A stretch of 30,974 nucleotides of DNA from Mesotaenium endlicherianum (Eukaryota; Streptophyta; Zygnematophyceae; Zygnematales; Mesotaeniaceae). Each line of letters starts with the position of its first letter. Within the stretch, counting starts at the first letter, position 1. The notes beneath the pieces are model-generated. The model ran no database searches and was not told the origin of the DNA. It worked only from the letters and a program-made list of their open reading frames with translations. The translations under genes and the position numbers were made by a program. The DNA is taken from assembly GCA_009602735.1 (NCBI GenBank), contig WELA01013858.1, positions 331,251 to 362,224 of the forward strand. The letters run 5' to 3'. Positions 18,064-27,343 of the stretch are shown here, piece after piece.

Positions 18064-19725
18064 CTAGGGGGTTGTTCCTGGGGCTCCAGGATCAGGAGAT
18101 CTGGACCTAGATCTGGACAGCCCTCTAGTTCTGTCAGCTGGCCTTCTAAAGAACCCCGTTTGTTCTAAAGTTGGACCTCGAGGGGAACGAAGGATGGTAG
18201 CCTGCTCTTCACCCACTTGGGTGTAGATCCCCACATAGACAGGCATTCCAGTAGGATGCTGAAATACATTGGCAAGAGGTACATGTCCCTGAGCAAAGGG
18301 GGAGGCCGGCATGCCTCTGGCCACCCCGCGTGGCCCTCTTCTGAAACCCCTGTCCTCTGGGGATTTCTGCCTGTGTCTGCTGCCAAGTACAGTCAGATCA
18401 GCTTCTTCCCTTGCTTGGGCAGGTGGGCTGGGGGAGCGATTGCGGGGTCCAGTTGCCTCCATGACCGGGATCACGTTCCATATACCTGATCTTGGTTCCT
18501 CAGAAAGTGCCCCTGCCTGCCCCTGGGTCTCCTGAGTACCAGCTCCTGATGCTTCTCCTCTGCCTTGTTCTTCTTCCTCATCCCCCTCATCCTCATCCTC
18601 TGAGAGAGTAGGAGTCTCGTCAACTAAGTCGTCCTGCTCTTTGGTAGACATGGAGTAGTCTACTAATCTCCCTTTCTTAGGGCGCGCTGGAGGTTGCTTG
18701 GCCTTCAGCCTGCTAATATCTATCCGGCTTGCATTCTTCGCCCATTTGACGAAGGCATGCTTTCCGTTAGAGAGGTAGTCTCTCCCCCTCCTCCTGTGCT
18801 CTTTGGTCTTTGCATTCATATTGCTCAGGCAGCCATTCAACCTGGGATCCCAAGGGGCAATGTGAGGTGGTAGGATGAGGTAGCCATAGTGGAAATCGTC
18901 GGGTTGGGCTCGGTCACACTCCTGCTTTTTGTTTGTGACGGTCATCCACCTCCAGTCTGTTGGCTGCTGGTAGTACTGGAGTCCATGCTCAGCTTTTCTC
19001 AGTTTACATGAGAACCAGTGGGGAGAGAACATCTGCTGTCCTGCTTCCTTGGCCAAGTACTCCCAGCTCCTTCTCTCAACTTCATTGTAAGCTGGCAATA
19101 GTGTGAGGTAGAATACCGTATCCTTAAAGCTATCGAGCCGCATGCACACCATCCTGATGAGTCTCTGATCTCCCACTATTCCCGGTATTGGAATTGGCTT
19201 GTTCTCTGAATCATCGGCAAGGTACCGGGCCTGCTCTGCTGTATAGCCCACCATCTTGGCATAATTCTCGTAGAGGACTACACCAGTGTGTGTCTCAATG
19301 TACCTATCTAGTGCTACAGTTCCTTCCCTCTGTAGCAGTATTGTCTGTTCCAGCTTGTTGATTTCCTGGGCTGCTAGCAATGCTTCCTTCAGGTTATCAA
19401 AGTTTTGGCCACCCACCACAGTATACCTGTAAGTGGCCAAGCTCTTCTGCCTGTCCGCTTCAGCCTTCTTCCTTCTCTCCTCCTCTGCCGCCGCCGCTTC
19501 TTCTTGTTGTTTCTTCTGTCTCTCCTCCTCAGCTTTCCTGAGGTTTTTCGCTTCCTGATCCTTCTTCCTCTGTGCTTCTTCTGCCGCCTCTTGTTGTTTG
19601 CAGACCCTTTCTTGTTCTCTCCTGGTGAGGGACGTCGCCGCCAGCTCCTTCTGGTATTGCTCCATTGTCCTCCTGGCTTCTTTTGCCTTGCGCTTCCTGT
19701 CCTCCTTTTGTGTGGTGGGAGCCAT
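18064..19725 (-). CDS. Intact accessory ORF between the pol chromodomain and the 3' LTR of family B
   Basis: About 553 residues from the ATG at 19725 (MAPTTQKEDRKRKAKEARR); an in-frame ATG lies three codons upstream. I do not recognise the family. Residues 5 to about 105 are a highly charged Lys/Arg/Glu/Gln coiled coil. Residues 105-340 form a globular-looking domain rich in Trp and Tyr (MVGYTAEQARYLADD, WEYLAKEAGQQMFSPHWFSC, GYLILPPHIAPWDPRLNGC). Residues 370-410 are very acidic (SEDEDEGDEEEEQG). The C-terminus is Arg/Ser/Pro-rich and ends with an SRSRSRSPD block. There is no signal peptide, no membrane segment and no zinc knuckle, so it is neither a typical envelope nor a typical Gag. It starts about 360 bases downstream of the pol stop on the same strand, with CAG just before the ATG. 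It is uninterrupted in an element whose pol is destroyed. Confidence 0.7.
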   Translation of the reverse strand: MAPTTQKEDRKRKAKEARRTMEQYQKELAATSLTRREQERVCKQQEAAEEAQRKKDQEAKNLRKAEEERQKKQQEEAAAAEEERRKKAEADRQKSLATYRYTVVGGQNFDNLKEALLAAQEINKLEQTILLQREGTVALDRYIETHTGVVLYENYAKMVGYTAEQARYLADDSENKPIPIPGIVGDQRLIRMVCMRLDSFKDTVFYLTLLPAYNEVERRSWEYLAKEAGQQMFSPHWFSCKLRKAEHGLQYYQQPTDWRWMTVTNKKQECDRAQPDDFHYGYLILPPHIAPWDPRLNGCLSNMNAKTKEHRRRGRDYLSNGKHAFVKWAKNASRIDISRLKAKQPPARPKKGRLVDYSMSTKEQDDLVDETPTLSEDEDEGDEEEEQGRGEASGAGTQETQGQAGALSEEPRSGIWNVIPVMEATGPRNRSPSPPAQAREEADLTVLGSRHRQKSPEDRGFRRGPRGVARGMPASPFAQGHVPLANVFQHPTGMPVYVGIYTQVGEEQATILRSPRGPTLEQTGFFRRPADRTRGLSRSRSRSPDPGAPGTTP

Positions 19726-20084
19726 TCTGCACATGTAACCAGGGCACAAATTAGTACGATATCGACTCTTGTCTCAGAAGTTGCAAGAAGGGAGTAAGTT
19801 CGTATTAGTATAGTGTATTCGTTCCTGTTTACCTTACAGGGTGATTGCTAGGAGTTGACGTAGTTGCGGTGTGCTAGACATAAACGTATGAATGTGTTTT
19901 CCTTTTTCCCTCAGCTAAAGGTGCTTTATGTGGGCCAGGTTGTCCCCTCTGTCACTATGCTGACACTTAGGGTTCACATAACTGTCCCTGTTCTCGCTCT
20001 GGCATACTAACTGTCATATTTTCCCCTCCAACTTAAATGGAGACAGGACCTCCTGTCATCGTCCCGTGTTAACTGAAATGACTG
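19726..20084 (-). other. Spacer between family-B pol and the accessory ORF
   Basis: No coding signal. On the minus strand it ends TTACATGTGCAG just before the ORF start, which could serve as a 3' splice site for a subgenomic RNA. That is only a possibility from the sequence. Confidence 0.4.
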
Positions 20085-20762
20085 TTAGGGAGGTGCTCCA
20101 GCCGCCCGAAGGTGGAACCGTTTCAACGCCCCTTTGGCATTAGTCAAATGGTCTATAAATTCCCAAGTGTCACCAGAGGCATCGTAACCCTTCCATCGAA
20201 TGAGGTACTTCATGACATATTTAGACGATCGACGGACCGAGCGCGCGTCTAAAATCTCCTCAACCTCATATTCCTCAGGGTCGCCGTCCCGGACAGCGGG
20301 GACCGGTCCCGGTTGGACAGGTAACCGACCTGTGAAGAGTGTATCACCTTTGATGTAAGGTTCCAAGAAGGAGACATTAAAGACCGGATGACCCTTGTAT
20401 TCGGCTGACATGTTCAGTTTGTAAGCATTCTGACCGACACGGTGCACCACCAAATAGGGGCCGACCCAGACAGGGCCAAGCTTTTTCTTGACCAGCCCAG
20501 GAAGGTACAGGTGCTGAGAATGCTGTTTGACCAAATCGCCCTTAGAAAAGGTCAGTTCTCAACGGTGCTGATTAGCGTACTTTTGTTGGTTTTCTTGGGC
20601 TTTGTGCAGGTTCTGCTGGAATTCTGACAGGGTGTCAGCAAACTCCTGAGTTAACTGGAGGGAGACCGGATTGTCAATCCCTTAGTTCAAAAGGATCTGG
20701 ACTTGGAACTGTTCCAGCATCTGGCTCCAGCGGTTCTCCCTCCTCGACAGCTTGGACTTCTT
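20085..20762 (-). pseudogene. Family-B integrase C-terminus and chromodomain
   Basis: On the minus strand, after a decayed junction, a stretch resembling the end of integrase (ENQQKYANQHR, a stop, then ELTFSKGDLV) leads to LGPVWVGPYLVVHRVGQNAY and NVSFLEPYIKG, the usual GPF/Y-type C-terminal module. Next comes a good chromodomain: EEYEVEEILDARSVRRSSKY, YLIRWKGYD, DTWEFIDHLTNAKGALKRFH. The HHCC zinc finger and D,D-35-E core are missing: RNase H sequence passes straight into the C-terminal region within about 150 bases. Chromodomains of such integrases bind methylated histone H3 and direct insertion to heterochromatin. Confidence 0.88.
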
Positions 20763-21369
20763 CTAAAAGTGAGTCAGAGCTAGATGATCTGTAATCACCT
20801 TAAAAGCTTTACCATGTAAGTATGCTCTCCACTGTTTGAGTACATGAATGATAGCTAGCAGCTCTTTATCATGCACTGAGTAATTAATCTCCGTTGGATT
20901 AAATTTTATCGACTCGTACAAAATAGGATGCCACTCCTGCCGTACCTTACCATCCTTTGTGGTTTTGTCAGCAGGCTGCAACAAAATAGCACCCATGGCA
21001 AAGTCAGAGGCATCAGTAACCACCTGCACTGGTATGCTGGGGTCATACACGGCTAGCACTGGGGCAGAACAAAGAGCATCTTTAAGGATCTGGAAGGCAG
21101 CTTGCTGCTCTTCCCCCCACACATACCCTATGTCTTTCTTAGTAAGATCAGTCAGTTTACTGGCCTTTGTAGAATAATTCTCAATGGATCTCCTATAGTA
21201 GTTAGCCAACCTGAGGAAGGATCTAACTTCAGAGACAGATTGGGGTACTGGCCAGTCCCTTATGGTCTGGATTTTCTTAGGATCCACACTGATGCCTTCT
21301 TTACTGACAACATGGCCTAAGAATTCAATACTTTCTTTAAAGAAATCACACTTGCTCATTTTAGCATAT
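20763..21369 (-). pseudogene. Family-B reverse transcriptase end and RNase H
   Basis: Begins in the RT connection (YAKMSKCDFF, EFLGHVVSKEGISVDPKK, ANYYRRSIENYS). It continues into RNase H with VVTDASDFAMGAILLQP (first Asp), SVHDKELLAIIHVLKQWR (Glu) and KVITDHLALTHF (Asp). The RNase H acidic residues visible here are kept. The RT palm is missing because a deletion fuses this region to mid-LTR sequence at about 21370. A stop at 20763 ends the frame. Confidence 0.9.
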
Positions 21370-21798
21370 AACTCGAGAGCAATGCCTAGCATATGTACAT
21401 GGAATGAGTTTACTGTTCAACGGCCAGTGCGATGGCACCGCCTACCCGGGAGTTAACCACGTTGGTAGGACCTCGGTTAGCCAAATCCACCGCCATCTCC
21501 CATCATCCCGAATCGCCATCCATCATAGGGATGTCATCTGGCCATTCATCTAGCATATCACACTTAGATGCATATCGAGGCAGTTTGCTGCTACCGAGTA
21601 CGGGAGTCAGCTGGCTGTCAAAGAATGTGTCAGCAAGTTGACTTAAGTTGACTTCAGCCTGCTGCTTCCGGCTGAGTCATTAAACTGCTATTAAACATAA
21701 AGTCCAGCAGACTGATTATTTAACTAGAGTTCAGCAGGCTGTACATGATATACTATTATATTTGAATGAATATTATATCTACTAATATACTGATTACA
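21370..21798 (-). mobile_element. Truncated 5' LTR of the family-B element
   Basis: About 429 bases, matching the outer part of the family-B LTR from the shared ACTCGAGAGCAATGCCTAGC to the terminus GATTACA. The missing part is the end next to the PBS. The outer end abuts the CCGGA target duplication. Confidence 0.9.
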
Positions 21799-22443
21799 CC
21801 GGAATTGTCCAAGGGCCTACCCCCCAAGAGATTCGTAGACCACAGGATAGAGTTGGAGCCCGGAAGCAAGCCCATCTCTCGGCCTACGTTCAAGATGTCA
21901 TACACGGAGCTAGACGAAGTCAAGAAGCAAATCAAGGAGCTACTGGAGCATGGCTTCATTCGACCTAGCAAGTCGCCATTTGGAGCCCCGGTGCTCTTTG
22001 TCAAGAAGAAAGATGGTACCTTGAGGATGTGTGTGGACTATCGCGCCCTCAACAAGATCACCATCAAAAATCGATACCCGCTGCCGCGCATGGATGAGCT
22101 CATGGACCGGCTGGTTGGAGCCAAGTACTTCACGAAGGTGGACTTGAGAAGTGGCTACCACGAGATTCGCATCGCTGAACCTGACATAGAGAAAACGGCG
22201 TTGAGGACAAGATATGGACATTTTGAGTTCATGGTCCTGCCATTTGGACTCACCAACGCGCCAGCAACTTTCATGACTATGATGAACACCATATTTCAGC
22301 CCATGTTGGACATATTTGTGGTGGTATTCATCGATGACATCCTTATTACAGCAAGACCCTTGAAGAGCATGCGAGACACTTCAAAGAAGTCCTCGAAGTA
22401 TTGAAGAAAAACAAGCTATTTGCAGAGGAGTCAAAGTGCGAGT
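21799..22443 (+). pseudogene. Family-A reverse transcriptase, main part
   Basis: Resumes after the nested element with [20 protein letters not shown]. Recognisable RT blocks follow: [64 protein letters not shown] and the catalytic VFIDDILI (FIDD in place of YxDD). A one-base loss near 22347 shifts the frame just after the catalytic motif; the other frame continues as [20 protein letters not shown]. It is interrupted at 22444 by the family-B solo LTR. RT copies element RNA into DNA; this copy cannot do so. Confidence 0.92.
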
Positions 22444-23166
22444 TGAAATGAATCGACTTACCAAATAGGCGATTAACAATTAATATAGATCTTTATATCA
22501 GCAAGTAATCTTTATGGTATTTTTCGTTAACTGGTTTAACGGCAAAGGACAACACACTAGCAGTGAATAATACTCGTCAGTCAAATGCGAGTAAACTAGC
22601 ATCAATAATGCAAATCAGTAAACTCATACATAAGCAAGGTTAGAAGACAGTGCGTATCAATGGCTTCTCGCCTTGGATTCAGATCTCTCTCAGTAAGCTG
22701 TACAAGAGAGTTGGCCTCGTTTCCGAATGCCGAACTCGAGAGCAATGCCTAGCATATGTACATGGAATGAGTTTACAGTTCAACGGTCAGTGCGATGGCA
22801 CCGCCTACCCGGGAGTTAACCACGTTGGTAGGACCTCGGTTAGCCAAATCCACCGCCATCTCCCATCATCCCGAATCGCCATCCATCATAGGGATGTCAT
22901 CTGGCCATTCATCTAGCATACCACACTTAGATGCATATCGAGGCAAATTTGCTGCTACCGAGTACGGAAGTCAGCTGGCTGTCAAAGAATGTGTCAGCAA
23001 GCTGACTTAAGGTGACCTCAGCCTGCTACTTCCGGCCTGAGTCATTAAATTGATATTAAGTATAAAGTCCAGCAGACTGATTATTAACTAGAGTTCAGCA
23101 GGCTGAACTTATTTAACTATATTATTTAAATGAATATTATGTCAACCAGTATACGGATTCATTACA
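22444..23166 (-). mobile_element. Solo LTR of family B in the family-A pol gene
   Basis: About 723 bases from TGAAATGAATCGAC to GATTCATTACA, with near-perfect inverted ends (TGAAATGAATC / GATTCATTACA). It is flanked by GAGT (22440-22443) and GAGT (23167-23170); the next base on each side is also T, so the duplication may be GAGTT. Removing the insertion plus one duplicate would restore continuous RT coding, which confirms the borders. It has the same orientation as the larger nested element. Confidence 0.92.
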
Positions 23167-23991
23167 GAGTTTGCCAAACAAGAAGTGGAGTTTCTAGGTC
23201 TCCACGTGACTGCTGATGGCATCAAGATGGACCCCAAGAAGACCACGGTGGTGGAGGAATGGCCAATCCCCACGACCAAGAAAGAACTCTATTCATTCTT
23301 GGGATTTGCCAATTGGTACAGGAGATTCATCCAGAGTTTCTCGCACATAACAGCCCCTCTCACGGATATACTGAAGAAAGACAAGCCATATGTTTGGACC
23401 AAGAAAGAGGAGGAAGCATTCCAACAACTGAAACAAAGATTGACGACATCCCCGGTGCTTACATTCCCAAGTTCAAATCCAGATTGGCCCTTCCACGTCA
23501 TCATCGATGCATCTTTCTACGCAATAGGAGCAATCCTGCTTCAAGACCAAGGCAAGAGACTTCAGCCCATTGCCTACGAGTTAAGGAAGCTAAATTTGGC
23601 CGAGCAAAATTATACAACCACGGAGCGAGAGGCATTGGCGATTGTACATGCCTTGAAGGTTTGGCGTTGCTACGTTGAAGGACGCAAGGTGCTGGTCACT
23701 ACGGACTACGAGGCGTTGAAGCACCTCCATACGCAGCCGTATCTCTTAAGGAGACAAGCAAGATGGAGTGGATATTTGCAACAATACAACATTACGATTC
23801 AGTACCAGCCCGGCAAGACAAACCCGGCTGACCCTCTCTCAAGACTGCAATTAAACGCAGTGATGACATTCTTGAAGACAAATCTGGAAGCTCAATTTTC
23901 AGCCGCCTATGAAAGAGACCCTTATTACAAGAACGGAGAAGCAGTCTTGGACCCATACAAGAAGCAAGAAGGCAATTATTGGGTGAGGTAA
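23167..23991 (+). pseudogene. Family-A RT connection and RNase H
   Basis: An open frame reads EVEFLGLHVTADGIKMDPKK, then LGFANWYRRFIQSFSHITAP. RNase H follows with VIIDASFYAIGAILLQD (Asp), TTEREALAIVHALKVWR (Glu) and LVTTDYEALKHL (Asp), then YNITIQYQPGKTNPADPLSR, the usual end of the domain. Its catalytic acids appear intact. The frame ends at TAA (23989-23991). RNase H degrades the RNA strand of the RNA-DNA hybrid during reverse transcription. Confidence 0.92.
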
Positions 23992-24750
23992 GACACGGGC
24001 CAGAGATGTGTTCCTAATGACTTAGACCTCCGGCTTTTGCTTCTACGAGAAGCACACGACAACCCTCTTGGAGGACACTTGGGAATCCTAAAGACTACGG
24101 GCGTTCTAGCCAAAACTTATTGTGGGCCAGGCATGTCTAAGCAAGTCAAGGAGTACTGCAAGAGCTGTGACACATGCCAAAGAGTCAAGCCATCATCACA
24201 AAAGGCGGGAGGACTCCTCCAACCATCACCAATCTCGGAAAGACAATGAACGGACATCTCCATGGACCTTATCGTGCACCTGCCCGTGACACCTTGAGGC
24301 TATAATGCAATACTCACGGTGGTGGACACACTTACTAAGATGGCTAATTTTATTCCCACAACGACTAAGGCTACAGCACCACAACTTGCAAGACTCATCT
24401 TTGACAACATCTTCCGACTCCGTGGACTACCATCAAGAATTATGTCGGATAGAGATCCAAGATTCACTAGCCATTTTTGGAAAAATCTCTTCAAGAACTT
24501 GGGTACATCGCTGGATATGCCTACTGCCTACCACCCGCAATCAGATGGGCAAATTGAGCGTGTGAATCGTACCCTAAAGACTTCTCTAAAGGCCTACGTG
24601 TCTACTTTGGAGCAAGATTGGGACATGTACTTGACCCCTCTGGAGTTTGCCTACAACAACACGACGCAGGCCTCTACCCAAGAGTCCCCATTCTTCCTCA
24701 ACTATGGCTCCCATCCAACCACGCCGCTGAGCTTCATGGCTGGCCAATAG
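23992..24750 (+). pseudogene. Family-A integrase core with stop codons
   Basis: The zinc-binding HHCC module is present in REAHDNPLGGHLGILKTT and YCKSCDTCQRVK. A TGA at 24247-24249 replaces the Trp normally before TDISMDL, and a second TGA follows after VHLPVTP near 24296. The DDE core shows TDISMDL (first Asp), RIMSDRDPRFTSHFW (second Asp) and YHPQSDGQIERVNR (Glu). The frame ends at a TAG after FMAGQ (about 24748), where a frameshift moves the continuation to the next frame. Integrase joins element DNA to the host chromosome; this copy is dead. Confidence 0.92.
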
Positions 24751-25420
24751 ATTTGTGGAGACATTAGAAGCAGCCCTTACAGCAGCGAAGAAAGCTCTAC
24801 AACAGGCGCAAGATGCTCAAGCAAGAGTTGCAAACAAGTCCAGAAGAGAAGTTACGTACAGAGTGGGTGACAACGTGTTACTATCATCCAAGAATATTTC
24901 TCTAAACAACAGGCCTGCCAGCAGCAAGTTCTCTTTTAAGTATTTGGGACCCTTCAAGATTATCTAGCAAGTCAACCCCGTTGCTTTCAAGCTAGAACTT
25001 CCCTACACTATGCACATCGACCCCGTATTCCACGTTTCCCTTTTCAAGCCATATGTGCAATTCGACAACAAGTTTCCAGGACGAGTGACAACCCCACCAA
25101 GCCTAACAATAGTGGAAGATTATTTGGAGTACGAGGTGAAAACATAGGGGCTATGAGAAATTTCAAGAGACAACAGCAATACTCGATGAAGTGGAAAGGA
25201 TATCCATATTCTGAGAATAGTTGGGTATCTTGACAAAGTTCAGAGAAAGCTGAAACGCTTCCATGCCGCCAACCCCCATCTTGGACCAGCCCCAAGTCTC
25301 TCTACTAGAAGCCCAAAGACTTCAAAAAGACAGCCTGCCACCATCAAGAAGCAGCAGAAGACCCCTTGGAGGCAGCCTGCAAGAACCACAAAGAGGAAAA
25401 AATGACAGTAGACACTTTTC
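24751..25420 (+). pseudogene. Family-A integrase C-terminus and decayed chromodomain
   Basis: ETLEAALTAAKKALQQAQDA, then VGDNVLLSSKNISL and FKYLGPFKII, are the usual integrase C-terminal sequences, followed after a TAG by HIDPVFHVSLFKPY. The chromodomain starts at EDYLEYEV but is broken by several stops and frameshifts before it resumes as RKLKRFHAANPH. A Lys-rich tail in that frame continues to about 25400. Confidence 0.85.
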
Positions 25421-26168
25421 TCTTCTCGCAATTTTTGGACAGAAGACTAAAGCTGCTACCGTTGATAGGTCTCTACATATTAAATTCTGAAATTTTACTT
25501 GGCTGTAGTTCATAAGTAGTCAATCATGTAAAACCAAGTTTGCTCAATTTGAAGCACTGTTGAGCGAGATATAATGCTCTGAGTAGAAGGGGGTCAGGCT
25601 GCTGGCATTATTAGGGCAAAATATGCCTTTTGACATTGTGCCCTCCCTGGAACCCCGGAACTTGGAATGCTACAAAATTCAAGACTATGGTAGAAGCCCT
25701 TACTGCGCCCATTTAGAGACTAATTTTGCAAAATTTGAAGAAGCATAGAAGGACTAATGATTTTCAGAAGTTTTTACACAGAATTGGAGGAGTGCCTACT
25801 CTCTCAGCTCTCAACAACACTCCAAAAGTTAAAATGCTCTCAAATTTGGTGACCCAATAGATTTCTCCGACGTGTTCCGTCTGAAACTAGAATTTTTAGA
25901 TTTGGAGCAGTTCTGTGAACGATATGAATTTTTGAATTTGTGGCAGATTGTGGGCCAACTTGTACAATTTTCTTTATTATCAAAGAGTAGGCTAGCCAAT
26001 AAGGTCACACCACCCACGATCTTGCCTAGTCTACCTTACATGTGTAGCACCTGAATTGGTGCCTTGGATTAATCCTCTTCACATGTGTGGCATCTGACTT
26101 GAAGCTGTTGACTAGTCTACTCCACATGTGTAAGACCTGACTTGACGGGCCGAGACGTCGCTTTTTTT
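25421..26168 (+). other. 3' untranslated region of the family-A element
   Basis: About 750 bases between the end of pol and the PPT, with no recognised protein. This part holds no accessory ORF like the one in family B. Confidence 0.6.
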
Positions 26169-26181
26169 GTCGGGGAGGTGA
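26169..26181 (+). other. Polypurine tract of the family-A element
   Basis: GTCGGGGAGGTGA lies directly before the 3' LTR start TGTAGTAATT and follows a T-rich stretch. This is the expected position and composition for plus-strand priming. Confidence 0.8.
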
Positions 26182-26680
26182 TGTAGTAATTGGAGGTATA
26201 ATATATTAGTTTGCATATATTTTAATGCTTTTGAATATATTTGGAGTAGTATTGTGTGGATTCAAGTGTGAATAGATACTCGAGTGACTTAGTTCACGTT
26301 TTTTGAACCTTCTAAGGCATTTTCGAAGTTAGAGGAAGGACCTAGAAGAACTCCGTATGGCAAAAGTCAAATGTGCCAGTTTTAGGTCAAAAGGACATGT
26401 GTACATTATTCTAGGAAGAGGTGGCAAGTATTGGGATGTGTTGGGTGCCAACACATCAATATGCGCCTTCCTAGAAATCATGTAACAAGTATATAAACAA
26501 GAGCTAGAACATAGAAAGACATTCCAGAATCACTCTTGTACGTGCCAAATTCCAGAAATATAGTAACTTTCAAGAAGTCATCTCTCTTTGAAAAAGCTAC
26601 CACTTGTGTTCGAAGATCCTTGTCTTGAATAGATAAAGTATTCTATTTTACCAAGTACTTTGTCTATCTGTTTCACTTCA
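26182..26680 (+). mobile_element. 3' LTR of the family-A element
   Basis: About 499 bases from TGTAGTAATTGGAGG to TTTCACTTCA. The terminal ACTACA has mutated to ACTTCA. A TATATAA box lies at 26490-26496. It aligns throughout with the 5' LTR, with many substitutions. Confidence 0.92.
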
Positions 26681-27109
26681 TACCAGCTGTAGGACGAGGT
26701 TGAAAGCGGTACAAAGCAGCCAACAAGTAGCACAAATAATTGAGAAATCATCCCAACGGAAACGACCCCAAACAAGAGGCTCAAAGCAGTAAGTAGCAGC
26801 CATGCAACAAAGCCCACATTGTCCCCATATAACCTCGCATGGTAACAACAAGGACTCTAAATATGATTATGAGCAAAAGACAGCCAACAAATAGATAAAA
26901 TAGTAGAGAAATAATATAAGGCAAGGTAGCTGCAATCAACCCCTAACAGAGGAAACAGAGAAGCCAATAGCTTACAAACATAACCCACAAAAGAAGAACA
27001 GATGACAAATGGGTGATCCAACTCTGACAGAAGAGCAAGATAGCATCACACAACAGTCACGAGAAAGGTTATAACACACACAATAAGAAAATAAGGATGA
27101 AGCAGCTCA
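26681..27109. other. Unassigned A-rich region after the retrotransposon
   Basis: About 430 bases rich in short AAGCAG/AACAAG/CAAATAG-type words. No ORF of note and no recognised element. Confidence 0.5.
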
Positions 27110-27119
27110 CGTTTTTTTT

Positions 27120-27343
27120 CTTAGGTGCTGCCATCTCTCACACGTGAATCCTCCTCCACCTCCACAAGTCGTTCTCCATCGTCCATAAAGTTTGTACCTG
27201 CAGAATTTGAACAATTGCGCGCTATTACTCTAAGAAGGAATACATGGCTTGAAGAAGGTCATCGCAAGTTGAAATCTGTAGCGATTGAAAGTGGATTTTT
27301 GACTCTGAGTGCAACGAACTTAAATACTTGTACTCTCTTGTAG
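27120..27343 (+). CDS. Possible exon or short ORF, unknown product
   Basis: A T-rich tract and TTCTTAG (ending 27124) precede an open frame of about 72 codons. It has a Ser/Thr-rich start (ESSSTSTSRSPSS) and a basic-amphipathic segment (FEQLRAITLRRNTWLEEGHR). The acceptor-like sequence and non-random composition suggest an exon, but I recognise no family and find no partner exon. It could equally be a transposon fragment. Confidence 0.25.

Larger units (their letters stand above)
17105..21798 (-). mobile_element. Family-B chromovirus, nested, internally deleted
   Basis: Inserted in the family-A RT gene with an exact 5-bp target duplication CCGGA (17100-17104 and 21799-21803). Read on the minus strand: truncated 5' LTR (21798-21370), RT end and RNase H, integrase C-terminus and chromodomain, an extra ORF of about 553 codons, PPT, 3' LTR (17951-17105). 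Gag, protease, most of RT and the integrase core are deleted. LTR ends are TGTAATGAATC and, at the other end, CATTTCA. Confidence 0.93.
14715..26680 (+). mobile_element. Family-A Ty3/Gypsy chromovirus, near full length but inactive, with two nested insertions
   Basis: Order: 5' LTR (14715-15196), PBS, gag, aspartic protease, reverse transcriptase, RNase H, integrase, chromodomain, PPT, 3' LTR (26182-26680). RT-RH-INT order with a C-terminal chromodomain defines a chromovirus. It carries frameshifts and stops in gag and pol. It is split by a family-B element (17105-21798) and a family-B solo LTR (22444-23166), both in RT. Without those insertions it would be about 6.5 kb. The two LTRs differ at dozens of positions by eye, so it is old. 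No matching target duplication is visible: TCAAT precedes it and TACCA follows. Confidence 0.95.

Noticed and set aside
18064..19725. Retroviral-type envelope for the ORF downstream of family-B pol
   Set aside because: Position fits, but there is no signal peptide, transmembrane helix or furin-like site, and the protein is charged throughout.
24300..24565. Alternative-frame ORFs inside integrase
   Set aside because: They overlap the homology-supported integrase frame and carry no family motifs.
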